DNA of 64,000 bases from NCBI GenBank assembly GCA_013002535.1, contig JABDJK010000030.1:2501-66500 (forward strand), read 5' to 3'. A model generated the notes under the pieces. That model made no database searches. It worked only from the letters and a program-made list of their open reading frames with translations, and was not told the origin of the DNA. A program made the position numbers and the translations under genes. Origin of the DNA: Hyphococcus sp. (lineage in GTDB: Bacteria; Pseudomonadota; Alphaproteobacteria; Caulobacterales; Parvularculaceae). Below are positions 1 to 8,647 of the stretch, one piece after another. Position 1 is the stretch's first letter. Each line of letters begins with the position of its first letter.

Positions 1-2
1 TT

Positions 3-317
3 GATGTGAATGCGCCAGCGGCAGAAGAACCCGCCGCCAATAATTTTACAGAGCGATTGATGTTGCGCCGCTTGTTTCAACCGACAGAAAACACCCCAGG
101 CGTTGGATCGGTGATGTTGGCGTCCTTCAACATTTTGATGGACCGCATTACGCGTTCACGGCTCGCCGGTGATCCGCCGGATGTACAAATCACGCCGCAG
201 GTTGGACAGTTTGGATTATTAGAATTCGATCGCGCCGACGAGCTAATAAAACTCGGGCGAGAAGCCGTAGATTACTCAATGCCGCGCATTGAACAGACGC
301 TGGAAATTCTGCTCTAA
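3..317 (+). CDS. Patatin-like phospholipase, C-terminal fragment (5' end outside window)
   Basis: The reading frame is open from the first bases of the window and ends at a TAA at 315-317, so only the last ~104 codons are present. The segment around GLLEFDRADELIKLG, followed by a short helical tail, matches the C-terminus of RssA/NTE-type patatin-like serine hydrolases. The nucleophile GxSxG and the Asp of the dyad would lie upstream and cannot be checked. The family hydrolyses acyl esters of membrane lipids. The GTG at position 6 is an internal codon rather than a start. The gene converges on the CBS gene, with only 4 bases between them. Confidence 0.6.
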   Translation, partial: DVNAPAAEEPAANNFTERLMLRRLFQPTENTPGVGSVMLASFNILMDRITRSRLAGDPPDVQITPQVGQFGLLEFDRADELIKLGREAVDYSMPRIEQTLEILL

Positions 318-321
318 AGCC

Positions 322-750
322 TTACGTCGCGATGTATTCTTTAAGCGCCTCCGCTTCCTGTTCTGCAAGTTCGATTTTACGTTTGACGACATCGCCAATT
401 GAAATCACGCCGACAACTTTGCCGCCGTCGGTGACAGGCAAATGACGGATGCGTTTCGACGTCATTTGACCCATGATTTCATCAAGGGATGCTTCCGGCG
501 AACAGGTGTAAGGGTTTGCCGTCATACAATCGGCAACACTCATGTTGAGAGTCGCGGGCCCATTTTTCCCTAACCGACGCACGACATCGCGCTCCGACAA
601 TATGCCGGAAATTTCGCCCGCCTGATTTTTGACGATAACGGCGCCAATGTTTTTGTCGTTCAAGACCGCGACCGCACTGGAAATTTCATCGCTTTCGCTA
701 ACAGCGAAAACATCGGTCCCCTTTGAGTGAAGGATATGCTGCGCTTTCAT
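322..750 (-). CDS. CBS-domain pair protein
   Basis: This 142-residue protein is almost entirely a tandem pair of CBS domains. The first covers about residues 10-70 and carries the ILSERDVVRR segment. The second covers about 75-130 and carries RIRHLPVTDGGKVVGVIS followed by GDVVK. Such stand-alone Bateman modules bind adenine nucleotides and act as energy or redox sensors on partner proteins; the partner is not evident here. Translation should be efficient, because an exceptionally strong Shine-Dalgarno (aaaaggaggtcaa) sits directly before the ATG. A TATACT hexamer about 40 bases further upstream could be a -10 element, but no good -35 was seen. Confidence 0.85.
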   Translation of the reverse strand: MKAQHILHSKGTDVFAVSESDEISSAVAVLNDKNIGAVIVKNQAGEISGILSERDVVRRLGKNGPATLNMSVADCMTANPYTCSPEASLDEIMGQMTSKRIRHLPVTDGGKVVGVISIGDVVKRKIELAEQEAEALKEYIAT

Positions 751-842
751 TTGACCTCCTTTTGAGGTTGCCCCGCGTTCCGTCAGTATAGCGCTATTGC
801 CGCAAAATAGCGATCATGGCAGGCGGTAAATATTCAGCGCTT

Positions 843-1604
843 TCAGCGATAGGCGCGGGCAAATCGCTCAAATTGCGGATAGGCGAGCAACCCGAAGAAG
901 TATCCGCCGAGATGCGCCGCCCAGGCGATTTTCGCGCCGCCGGTCATTGAGCCGCCAAAAAAGGCAGCAAACGCGTTCATCGCGATGACAACGCCCGTCC
1001 ATGTTAAAACCCCTGCGCTGAACAACGGCGCTATACGCCCCTGCTCCGGTCCAAATAGAGAAGGCCGCGCAAGGCCAAATCTCACAACCGCGCCGAGTAA
1101 TCCCATTACCCCGCCGGACGCCCCAACGAGCATGATCGCTTCATCACTATGCAGAAGAATATGCAAAAGCGCGCCCGCTGCGCCCGATAGAAAGTATAAC
1201 GACAAAAACAGCGATGCCGCGGCGAACGCCGGAAATGACTGTAATGCGTTGGCGGCGCCGAGGCGTCGAGCCACTGGCGTGCCGACCGCAAGCAGCCAAA
1301 ACATGTTGAAGATTAAATGCATCGGCCCGGCATGCAAAAACATATGAGAGACCAGCGGCGACAACATTGACAAAACGCCGTTATTTGCTTCCGGCCCGGC
1401 GAGAAATTTTTGCGGCGAAATAGCGCCGGCGACTTCGATCAATCGGGCGGCGCGCGACGGCGAAAATCCCAAAATCAGGAAGACCGCAATGGTGGCGCCC
1501 GCGAGCATCAACACGACGCCCGGCGTATTGAAGACGCGCGTGCGATCAATCTGGTCCTCAAATCGGCGCACTTTATGGGACGGGTCTTTCAACGGCGCAG
1601 CCAT
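843..1604 (-). CDS. Rhomboid-family intramembrane serine protease
   Basis: This 253-residue polytopic membrane protein has the rhomboid catalytic signature. The nucleophile is Ser163 in GASGG, the general base is His231 in AHLGGY, and the oxyanion-side HxxxN is His96/Asn100 in MHLIFNMF. A short cytoplasmic N-terminus of about 28 residues precedes the first membrane helix. The family cleaves transmembrane segments of client proteins within the bilayer; no client can be inferred. The gene is on the same strand as the CBS gene but 92 bases upstream of it, so co-transcription is possible. Its 5' end lies 45 bases from the divergent PilZ gene. Confidence 0.9.
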   Translation of the reverse strand: MAAPLKDPSHKVRRFEDQIDRTRVFNTPGVVLMLAGATIAVFLILGFSPSRAARLIEVAGAISPQKFLAGPEANNGVLSMLSPLVSHMFLHAGPMHLIFNMFWLLAVGTPVARRLGAANALQSFPAFAAASLFLSLYFLSGAAGALLHILLHSDEAIMLVGASGGVMGLLGAVVRFGLARPSLFGPEQGRIAPLFSAGVLTWTGVVIAMNAFAAFFGGSMTGGAKIAWAAHLGGYFFGLLAYPQFERFARAYR

Positions 1605-1649
1605 ACTACCTTAACAAATCCTTACAATTCGCGCCCTCAAGCATAGCAT

Positions 1650-2483
1650 ATGGAGTCCTTAATTGTGACCCGCAACCGTGACCAAGGTATTGTTGTCTTG
1701 GAATTTGAAACCGAGTGGCTTTGGCAAAGCTTTGTTCACCTAAAATCGGTAGATTTCAACACAATAACTGAATTAACGGAATTGCGCATGATTAAGGATC
1801 AGGACGGCCCTGACTGGCCAGACGCCATTGAGTTGAGCGATGCGGACCGCCGCAGGCACCATCGTATAGAAACGCCAATAAAAGCGCGCTTCCTCAATGC
1901 AGACGGTGAAGAGTTTTCCGCCCTCGTTATGAATATTTCAGCGTCGGGCGCACTTTTGCGCACAAAACACCCGCCTGCCTTTGGCGAAACGGTTATCGTC
2001 TATTTCGATGATCTGGGACGATTTGAGGCCAAAGTTATTCGCAGCGGCTCAAATGCCTTCGCGGTGACCTATGACAAAAAACGTGAAAAACGCGCCGAAA
2101 TTGCTGATGGCCTGACGGAAATTATGAACACCGGCCGTCGTGTTGGCGATCGGCGCAAAAGCCCGCGAATTCGCACAGATGCGCCGGCGCTCGTCTATTT
2201 CGAAGACGGCCGCTCTGAGAACTGCGCCATCCTGGATATTTCGCTAACCGGCGCCTCCATCGAAATATCACCGCGCCCGCCGCTCGGCGCGAGTCTCATT
2301 TTGGGCCGCATGACCGCAAAAGTCGTTCGCCGCCACGATAAGGGTGTCGGGGTCGTCTTCACGGGGTCGGCAAAACGCCTTGAAGACGTCATCGCTGATA
2401 CAACGCTTGAGGAACCGCCAACAAATCCGAAAGCTGGCGCGCATATTGCACCTACCTTCGGCAAGAAAGGCGCTCGCGCCTGA
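1650..2483 (+). CDS. Tandem PilZ-domain protein (putative c-di-GMP receptor)
   Basis: The 277-residue soluble protein contains two consecutive PilZ domains, at about residues 66-155 and 166-250. Both keep the two cyclic-di-GMP contact motifs. In the first these are R68-xxx-R72 and N95-x-S97-xx-G100. In the second they are R169-xxx-R173 and D196-x-S198-xx-G201. The ~60-residue N-terminal extension has no recognised fold. The next internal ATG (codon 47) still leaves both domains intact, so the exact start is uncertain. The GYF_2-type gene follows after 17 bases, which suggests an operon. The output of c-di-GMP binding (motility, polysaccharide or other) cannot be read from the sequence. Confidence 0.85.
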   Translation: MESLIVTRNRDQGIVVLEFETEWLWQSFVHLKSVDFNTITELTELRMIKDQDGPDWPDAIELSDADRRRHHRIETPIKARFLNADGEEFSALVMNISASGALLRTKHPPAFGETVIVYFDDLGRFEAKVIRSGSNAFAVTYDKKREKRAEIADGLTEIMNTGRRVGDRRKSPRIRTDAPALVYFEDGRSENCAILDISLTGASIEISPRPPLGASLILGRMTAKVVRRHDKGVGVVFTGSAKRLEDVIADTTLEEPPTNPKAGAHIAPTFGKKGARA

Positions 2484-2500
2484 ATGGGAGATATTTAACC

Positions 2501-3103
2501 ATGCTTGCCTCAGAAAATTGGTGTGTAAAAGTCGCCGACAAAATATATGGGCCGTATACGTCCCAACAGATGCGCAAATATGCGCATGAAGGCCGTGTAG
2601 GTTCGACGTCGCTGATTGCGCCAGCCGGCAGCCGTGCATGGCGCCAGGCGCGCGAGGAAGCAGCCTTTGCAAGTTTCTTTGGCAACGAACTAGGCGCCAA
2701 AAAAGCCGCGCCCCGCGCCCGCGCGTTTGGCAAAGCAATTATAGCTGAGGCGAGCGGAGGTTTTAAAGTTGATACTTCTAAGCCGGTTGGCGAAGTCGGC
2801 GTTGCAAACTTCCTGTTAATTTTTGATGTCGTGAGCGGCGCCGCGGGACGTGTAGAAGCCCCTATTGTCGGCCTCGGACACGCGTTCAGAATTACAGACA
2901 ACGTCTGGAGCTTGACATGCGAGCTTACCGCGGTCGGCGTGCGCAACGCTATTGCGCCTTACCTTCATCCACGCGAGTCATTCTTCGTTGTTGATGCGTC
3001 GCGGGGTCAAACATCATGGCAAAACTTCGCACCCGAAACGCAGGCGAAAATCACGGCCTCCTACAATGCCGGCGGCATCAAAAAACGCGCTGCAATGAAT
3101 TAA
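2501..3103 (+). CDS. GYF_2 (DUF4339)-domain protein of unknown function
   Basis: The first ~55 residues fit the GYF_2 domain: an aromatic start (NWCVKV), a GPYTSQQM core, a short basic segment, and a conserved Trp in SRAW. This domain typically reads protein partners or sits in membrane-associated bacterial proteins. The remaining ~145 residues have no family that I recognise and no membrane segment. The gene begins 17 bases after the PilZ gene and is followed by a good intrinsic terminator, so the two probably form a complete two-gene operon. A link between c-di-GMP sensing and this protein is inference from position only. Confidence 0.7.
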   Translation: MLASENWCVKVADKIYGPYTSQQMRKYAHEGRVGSTSLIAPAGSRAWRQAREEAAFASFFGNELGAKKAAPRARAFGKAIIAEASGGFKVDTSKPVGEVGVANFLLIFDVVSGAAGRVEAPIVGLGHAFRITDNVWSLTCELTAVGVRNAIAPYLHPRESFFVVDASRGQTSWQNFAPETQAKITASYNAGGIKKRAAMN

Positions 3104-3131
3104 CGTTTTTGACGATTTTGCAAAATTTTTG

Positions 3132-3159
3132 AAACGCGCTCGGCGACGGGCGCGTTTTT
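3132..3159 (+). terminator. Intrinsic terminator after the PilZ/GYF_2 pair
   Basis: AAACGCGC at 3132-3139 pairs perfectly with GCGCGTTT at 3150-3157. The stem is 8 bp with a 10-base loop, and the T-run continues to 3159. It lies 29 bases after the GYF_2 gene stop codon. Confidence 0.7.
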
Positions 3160-3203
3160 CTGTATAGTGAAAGCGTCAAGTGATTCGCGAAAGCGTCAGG
3201 CGG

Positions 3204-3209
3204 TATAAT
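3204..3209 (+). promoter_or_regulatory. Candidate -10 element upstream of phoH
   Basis: A perfect TATAAT hexamer lies about 130 bases before the phoH start, in the 237-base gap after the terminator. No convincing -35 was found at 16-18 bases spacing. If the hexamer is used, the leader would be over 120 nucleotides long. Confidence 0.35.
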
Positions 3210-3340
3210 GCCCATCGCTCCCAAGGCGATATTGTACACCAAACGACATAGCCGCACCTTCGGCGGACTATCAAACGACAGCGTTAAAAACGCATCGCGC
3301 ATCTCTTTTCCCTCAAAATTTGGTATCTCAGGAGTAGCTA

Positions 3341-4096
3341 ATGGGAAAACGCGCGGCGCGTCGGGCAAACCGACGCAATAGTGAGCAGTTTCTAAATCAA
3401 GATGGCGACAACGTCAGGCATTTATTTGACACACCGCCCTGGTCTCCAGTTGACGAATCTGACCGAGCGCAAAAATACCGAAAAAATATTCGCGCGCAAA
3501 ACCCCGCACAGCAAGCCGTCATAGACGCTATTGACGAAGTTCCCCTCGTTTTCGCCATTGGCGCCGCCGGCACCGGAAAAACTTATCTCGCCGTCGCCAA
3601 GGCCGTAGAAGCTTTAGAAGCGGGAAAGGTTAGGCGCATTGTTCTTTCCCGCCCCGCTGTTGAGGCTGGCGAGAGCCTCGGGTTTCTTCCTGGCGATCTA
3701 GAAGAGAAAATGTCGCCGTATTTGCGCCCGCTCTACGATGTATTGTGCGACCGCCTTTCTTCAAAGCGTTTAAAAGCCTTGATGGCGGAAGGCGTTATTG
3801 AAATCGCACCAATCGGATATATGCGCGGCCGCACCCTCAATAACGCTTATGTAGTCATTGATGAGGCGCAAAACTGTACCTATGGACAACTCAAAATGTT
3901 GCTCACCAGGCTCGGCTGGAGTTCATCCATGGTGGTGACCGGCGATCCTGATCAATCGGATTTATTGCCCGGGATTTCCGGCCTCAACGATGTCGTTGAA
4001 AAACTTGAAAAACTCGGCAACATCCGCGCCGTTAAATTCTCCAAAGCTGAAGTGGTTCGTCACCCCCTGGTCGCTGAAATGATTGACGCGCTATAA
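3341..4096 (+). CDS. phoH: PhoH-family ATPase
   Basis: The 251-residue protein carries the PhoH P-loop (GAAGTGKT, residues 74-81), the FLPGDLEEKMSPYLRP segment typical of the family, and a Walker B strand VVIDEAQ near residue 170. These are followed by the TGDPDQSDL sensor-like motif. PhoH proteins are cytoplasmic ATPases related to the helicase superfamily and are connected to RNA metabolism and phosphate stress. The arginine-rich first 15 residues are unusual and could contact nucleic acid. No KH domain is present. The start is supported by a caggag Shine-Dalgarno just before ATG. Confidence 0.9.
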   Translation: MGKRAARRANRRNSEQFLNQDGDNVRHLFDTPPWSPVDESDRAQKYRKNIRAQNPAQQAVIDAIDEVPLVFAIGAAGTGKTYLAVAKAVEALEAGKVRRIVLSRPAVEAGESLGFLPGDLEEKMSPYLRPLYDVLCDRLSSKRLKALMAEGVIEIAPIGYMRGRTLNNAYVVIDEAQNCTYGQLKMLLTRLGWSSSMVVTGDPDQSDLLPGISGLNDVVEKLEKLGNIRAVKFSKAEVVRHPLVAEMIDAL

Positions 4097-4180
4097 CAAA
4101 AGACGGGATTTTCTCTCTCCCGCGGGCATGCTAGGACCTCTTCCCAGTTATCAGTTACGGGCGAGAGGGTGACTTTCAGC

Positions 4181-4951
4181 ATGTCCAATGGCTATGGTTT
4201 TGGCGGCGGCAATGAAGTCAAAGAAGAATCGAGTTGGCGTTATCCCATCGGGATATTCTTCGCCATTTTGTTTCTGAGCGCGATCTTCCTATATTATTAT
4301 GTCGGTCCGAGCGTTGACGAATTCAAAGGCGACGTTCCCAGCCCGGCAATTTCCGAAGAAAAAATCTCCGTAACGGTTGGGGGTCATACTTTCGCCACGC
4401 CGGCAAACTTTACGGTCTATCCGCGCGCAAGGCGCGGCGGTGTGCGTGATGAGCTCTCATTATATATGCTTTGGCCTACAAAGACCGGGTACTCGCCCGC
4501 CAATCGCAAAGAATTCATCGAAAATGCGCCAGACACGCGCCGGATCAATATCGACATTACCAACCGACCGCCGATTTATTCCGAAGGAGAACGCATTGAA
4601 AAGCTGTACCTGCCGCAAACTGTTGACCCGGCTGGCGCGCCGACGCCGTACAAGCTGACGAAATTTGTATTCAAGGAACAGCGTGCAGACGTTCCGACCA
4701 ATGGCTATGCCGACTCCGAATTGTTCGTTGGCGCCGACGCCAACGATAATTTAATTGCACTATTTTGTTTCAAAGAACGAGGGCCCAATGCGAGCCCTGA
4801 TTGCTGGCGAACGTACGAATATAGCGACAAGATAACTGTTAGCTACCGCTTCAAGCGTCCCTATCTTCCTGAATGGCCGCAGATTGACGCCGAAGTCCGA
4901 CAATTTGTCGCTGATCTTGATCAATCCGAAAATGACCTTAGCGGCCCGTAA
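4181..4951 (+). CDS. Single-pass membrane-anchored protein, unknown function
   Basis: The 256-residue protein has one hydrophobic segment (about residues 24-43, YPIGIFFAILFLSAIFLYYY). A soluble, probably periplasmic, domain of about 200 residues follows; it contains three Cys but no motif that I recognise. I chose the ATG at 4181 over the in-frame GTG at 4169, because the gagaggg Shine-Dalgarno lies 12 bases before the ATG but directly abuts the GTG. The 3' end overlaps the convergent membrane-protein gene by 14 bases. Confidence 0.6.
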   Translation: MSNGYGFGGGNEVKEESSWRYPIGIFFAILFLSAIFLYYYVGPSVDEFKGDVPSPAISEEKISVTVGGHTFATPANFTVYPRARRGGVRDELSLYMLWPTKTGYSPANRKEFIENAPDTRRINIDITNRPPIYSEGERIEKLYLPQTVDPAGAPTPYKLTKFVFKEQRADVPTNGYADSELFVGADANDNLIALFCFKERGPNASPDCWRTYEYSDKITVSYRFKRPYLPEWPQIDAEVRQFVADLDQSENDLSGP

Positions 4952-6368
4952 GTCGTACGCTCATGGCGGTCATGAATGCCGGCGCCAAAACAGCGCTAAA
5001 AAAGGCAAGCGACAATAAATATGCGATTAGTGCGTTGGCGCCCGGCCATTCGATAATGCGCGAGACGACAAATATTGAAATTACCGAATAGCCGATCGCC
5101 AGAATGAAACGCCTCGCGCCGTCGTTCAGTGCATTTTCGGCAACTTCGCGGGCATTAAGCCAGTATTCGCGCATGTCGCGCCAGCTTAACGTCATCAAGC
5201 CCAGCGCAATTGCTGCAAAAGAGTAAGCTGACAAACGGCTTAAAAGTTCGGGCCGCGCTAAATGCAAAATCGAATAGAGATAGTCGGACAGCAACGCACC
5301 GGCCGCCAAAAGTGCAATCACCAACGTGGCTGTGCGAATTGATACAAAAACAATCGCCGCGGAACACCAAATGAGCGCAAAGAAAATCGCTTGTGACCCT
5401 GCAGCGGGAACGCCCGCATTAAACACTGAAATAACAATGAAAATGCCGGTAATGGCGACCGCGGCAATACCTGTTGCAACTGGCAACACCAGCTTTATTG
5501 GCCGCCATGAATTCCGAAACGCACGTTGGCGCCGGTTTTCCATTTCAGCCGCTATTTCATTCGGAGTAGACAACGAAAGCCCGCCGGCGACCGCAAACAA
5601 TGAAGCCGCAGACGCGACGGCGACGCCTGTTACACCGGCCCAGATCAGTCGCCAGTCTGGCGCGCCAAAATTTGATTGTAACGTCTCCACAACGCCAAGA
5701 CTGGCGGCGATCAGAATGCAATACGCCGCCGGCGCTACGCCGCCATGGCCGCCGTTGGCGGCGGCGATTTTCCACCGGGCGCCGGCGGCGAATGCGCGAA
5801 GAAAATCTGCGCTAACGCTTGCGCCAACAACGAGGCCCGCCGTGATCGCCAGTGCAACGAAGACGCCGGTTTGGTTTTCGTCAAAAAACCCTTCAATCAA
5901 AAGATATCCGATGAGCGCAAGGGCTGCGAGGAGACTCGCAAAGACGCCGGGCGCGCTATAGCGATGAACGCCGCCGGTCAACGGCCCGATAAATATGAGA
6001 AAAGCGCCGGCGCCCGCCGCGGCAAAAATGATTTCTTGCGGCGGCGCGGCAAACGGTAAACCGGCAATCAACCCGCGATCCATTGCAATCAAAATTGCCG
6101 AGAATGCCAACGTCAAAATTATTATGAGTGAACGCCACGCTGTTTGCTTGGGCCAAAACGCCGCGATGCAAAATGGCGTCGCGATGACAACAAGAGCGTA
6201 TATTGCAAGCGCTTCGACGGCAGCGATATTCGCAGCCGAACCGAGCCGTAAGCCGGACGCACAAAGGGCGGCCAATCCAACAGAAATTACAGAGTTCGAC
6301 AGAATCGGCCGGTTGACCGCAAAAGCGCCGACAATGCCGATCGGAGCGCCGTTCTGAGCAATGGTCAA
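4938..6368 (-). CDS. Polytopic integral membrane protein, unknown family
   Basis: The 476-residue protein is strongly hydrophobic, with roughly 11-13 predicted membrane segments, short loops and an Ala/Ile-rich composition. Layout and size resemble solute:sodium symporter-like proteins, but I found no diagnostic transport motif, so the function stays open. The longest polar loop is near residues 270-290 and contains a basic stretch (ENRRQRAFRNSWR). The start is a TTG only 9 bases after the stop of the DUF3126 gene, and no strong Shine-Dalgarno was seen, so the two are probably co-transcribed. Confidence 0.65.
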   Translation of the reverse strand: MTIAQNGAPIGIVGAFAVNRPILSNSVISVGLAALCASGLRLGSAANIAAVEALAIYALVVIATPFCIAAFWPKQTAWRSLIIILTLAFSAILIAMDRGLIAGLPFAAPPQEIIFAAAGAGAFLIFIGPLTGGVHRYSAPGVFASLLAALALIGYLLIEGFFDENQTGVFVALAITAGLVVGASVSADFLRAFAAGARWKIAAANGGHGGVAPAAYCILIAASLGVVETLQSNFGAPDWRLIWAGVTGVAVASAASLFAVAGGLSLSTPNEIAAEMENRRQRAFRNSWRPIKLVLPVATGIAAVAITGIFIVISVFNAGVPAAGSQAIFFALIWCSAAIVFVSIRTATLVIALLAAGALLSDYLYSILHLARPELLSRLSAYSFAAIALGLMTLSWRDMREYWLNAREVAENALNDGARRFILAIGYSVISIFVVSRIIEWPGANALIAYLLSLAFFSAVLAPAFMTAMSVRLTGR

Positions 6369-6377
6369 CGCTGCGGC

Positions 6378-6602
6378 CTAATTCACAATGTTTTCCGGCA
6401 AATCGATTTCAAGAATGGCCATGTTGAAATCGTATGATACGTCACCGTCTTCGTCATCGCGAAATAATACGCCGATAAATTCATCGCCCATATAAACTTC
6501 GGCAGAGTCGTCCTTGTTCGTGCGCCCGCGCACTTCAATATTGTCGACCGAAAATTTCGTTCGCAAATATTGCTGCAGCCGGCTGATTTCTAATGCGTTC
6601 AT
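6378..6602 (-). CDS. DUF3126-family small protein
   Basis: This is a 74-residue soluble acidic protein. The start (NALEISRLQQYLR), the central VRGRTNKDDSAEVYMGDEFIG and a DxSYDFNMAILEIDL ending match the DUF3126 family, which is essentially restricted to Alphaproteobacteria. Its biochemical role is unknown. It begins the minus-strand pair with the polytopic membrane protein and is divergent from the copper-chaperone gene, with about 130 bases between the starts. Confidence 0.85.
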   Translation of the reverse strand: MNALEISRLQQYLRTKFSVDNIEVRGRTNKDDSAEVYMGDEFIGVLFRDDEDGDVSYDFNMAILEIDLPENIVN

Positions 6603-6731
6603 CGTTCTTAGTGTCCTGAATTACATGGCAGTCTTACATTTATCCGCGGCGCGGGCGCAACCATTATGCCGCAATTGAAATTAGCAGTCCTATCACCCAA
6701 AACTCCTGCAACGCGGCCTCTGGAGATAGAT

Positions 6732-7235
6732 ATGAGAACGATCTTTCTGTCCTGCAACGCCCTGGCGGCAATTGCTTTAAGCGCTTGCGGGGACACCGAA
6801 AATTCATCTGCTAGCTATGAAACAGCGCAATCGGCGTGCCCGGCAAATGAAATTGGTGTCAGCGATGCCTGGGTGCGCCCCGCTCGCGCCGGCCAGCCAA
6901 CAACCGCCGCCTATTTTTCAATTTGTAATGGCGGGGAAGAAACGAGCCTCGTCAGCGCGGCGTATGACGGCGCCGATGCCGTTGAACTGCATCACACAGC
7001 TATGAGCGATGACGCAGTCGCGTCCATGGAGAAATCAGACGGCGTATTGTTGCCAGCGGGCGAGACTGTCCAATTTGCGCCGGGAGGACGCCACGTCATG
7101 CTGATTGGCGTCAAAGACGCGATCGCAGAGGGGAGCGATCCTCTTATCACACTTACATTTGCGAACGGTGAAAAGCTAAATCTGGTGTTCGAAGTGCGCA
7201 GCGAAGCCGAAAGCGGCGACCACTTGCACCCCTAG
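6732..7235 (+). CDS. PCu(A)C-type copper chaperone lipoprotein
   Basis: The 167-residue precursor starts with a short signal peptide and a lipobox ending in ALSAC, so the mature protein should be a lipoprotein anchored at Cys17. The mature part has the PCu(A)C fold markers: SDAWVRPA near the start, VELHHTAM, and a RHVMLIGV segment. The copper site normally uses H(M)x10Mx21HxM. Here the His/Met pairs HHTAM, SMEKSD and GRHVML are compatible. The family delivers Cu(I) to cytochrome oxidase CuA centres in the periplasm. The ATG at 6732 was chosen because the upstream extension is not signal-like and a gGAG precedes it. Confidence 0.85.
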   Translation: MRTIFLSCNALAAIALSACGDTENSSASYETAQSACPANEIGVSDAWVRPARAGQPTTAAYFSICNGGEETSLVSAAYDGADAVELHHTAMSDDAVASMEKSDGVLLPAGETVQFAPGGRHVMLIGVKDAIAEGSDPLITLTFANGEKLNLVFEVRSEAESGDHLHP

Positions 7236-7238
7236 GCA

Positions 7239-8462
7239 TTACTCAAACCGGTTGCGGTCGCGGAATGTAACGATTTGCAATTTGTCCTCGCCGACATGAT
7301 CGCCAATTGTAGTGTCCAGATTGATGCGATGAAAGCGGCTCCATTCATTCGTCTCCAATACGCCGAACATCATCCCCGTTGCGCGCCTCATAACGGACCA
7401 GGCGATGATCGAATAAAGCGCGATGCCGCCCGTTAGCGCTATGATCGCCGAATTCGCGCTATTGCGAAATTCTGTCGCGAAAAAAATCGCGCCGAATAAG
7501 ATGAGCGATCCCAGCATACCGCCAACCCAATAAAGCGTCGTATTGCGCCGGACTTGGTAAAATTTGTTTCGCAGCATCGTTTCGCAAAGAAAAAGGCGAA
7601 CCGCGAACCAGTGATAGCCAAGCGTCCAGGCGGAGGCTTCTTCGCGCAATTCATCACGTTCTGACATTCGCTTGGCGCGTTCGACATTTAACGCGCGCCG
7701 TTTTGCGACTTGGAAATTGTTGTTGATGCGGGCGAATTTCGACGTAACGTAATTATCAAGGTTCATCAAATTGCGCTGCTGCACGACTTTGTAAGGCCAG
7801 CTGTAAATCAGAAATGCAATTGCGGCGGCGAAAACGGCGGCGCCCCCGTATATGACGGCATTGTTGCCGAGAGCGCTCGACAGGCCGAAAAAATTTTGGG
7901 ACGCAAGCACTGGTTCAGCAAAATAAGTCGCGGCGAAGGTCGCGGCGCCAATCAGGGGCGTCCAGTAAAGCATCAGGCGACGCGTATTCTGGTTTAAAAT
8001 GCGTCGGAACAGCGTCACGACTTCAACAAACCGCGCATCGATGCTTTTGTCGGAAACCCCAAGAGCGCCGGCCAAATAGTCCTCTTCAATTTCCTCGTAG
8101 AAAAAATCACCGCGGGGGAACAGCGGAAAGGGAAACTCATAAAATCGCTTTGCCTGCACCGCGTACTCGCGGGCCTGTTCAAGCGTCAGTTCAGCGGCAG
8201 TCTTTTCCACAAGGCGCGGACGCGGCAATTGCCGGAATATAATTGATTCAAATCCGCGCGGCGGTTCTTCGCGATATTCATCGTCCAGAAGTTCGTCTGC
8301 GGACAATTTGGCGACGACAGATCCGCCACCCTGCATCGTTGTTTTCGCGGCGTTCCCTGACCGTGCAGAATTTTTTACGCCCGCTTTCGCGCCGCCGCGA
8401 AATATTCTCATGATCGTGCGCAATGGCGCGGTGAGTATTTTTCCGATAATTTCCATTCCCAT
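7239..8462 (-). CDS. Four-helix membrane protein, unknown function
   Basis: The 407-residue protein has a polar N-terminal third, a hydrophobic pair near residues 185-245 and a second pair near 310-365. Between the pairs sits a basic, probably helical loop (KRRALNVERAKRMSERDELR). The ATG at 8462 was chosen because a ggagag Shine-Dalgarno lies just upstream; the longer frame from 8513 adds a tail without support. No family was recognised. The symmetrical 2+2 helix layout with charged connector could suit a sensor or scaffold, but that is speculation. It converges with the PCu(A)C gene with 3 bases between them. Confidence 0.55.
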   Translation of the reverse strand: MGMEIIGKILTAPLRTIMRIFRGGAKAGVKNSARSGNAAKTTMQGGGSVVAKLSADELLDDEYREEPPRGFESIIFRQLPRPRLVEKTAAELTLEQAREYAVQAKRFYEFPFPLFPRGDFFYEEIEEDYLAGALGVSDKSIDARFVEVVTLFRRILNQNTRRLMLYWTPLIGAATFAATYFAEPVLASQNFFGLSSALGNNAVIYGGAAVFAAAIAFLIYSWPYKVVQQRNLMNLDNYVTSKFARINNNFQVAKRRALNVERAKRMSERDELREEASAWTLGYHWFAVRLFLCETMLRNKFYQVRRNTTLYWVGGMLGSLILFGAIFFATEFRNSANSAIIALTGGIALYSIIAWSVMRRATGMMFGVLETNEWSRFHRINLDTTIGDHVGEDKLQIVTFRDRNRFE

Positions 8463-8647
8463 ATGCTCTCCATCCTTATGGTTTTGAGATGGGGAACCGG
8501 CGCGGCAAAACAATTAAAAATGGCAGCGCTTTACCAACTAAATCCATGAAACTTTTATGACTTTCGCACTTGCAGCGTTAAACAATGAACGGCTAATGAA
8601 GGCGTTCAGTATTCTTTTTTCACGCCGCGAATTTTACAGCGAACCAA

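Noticed and set aside
1611-1626. Near CtrA box TTAA-N7-TTACA between rhomboid and PilZ genes
   Set aside because: One mismatch in the second half-site; short motifs like this occur by chance.
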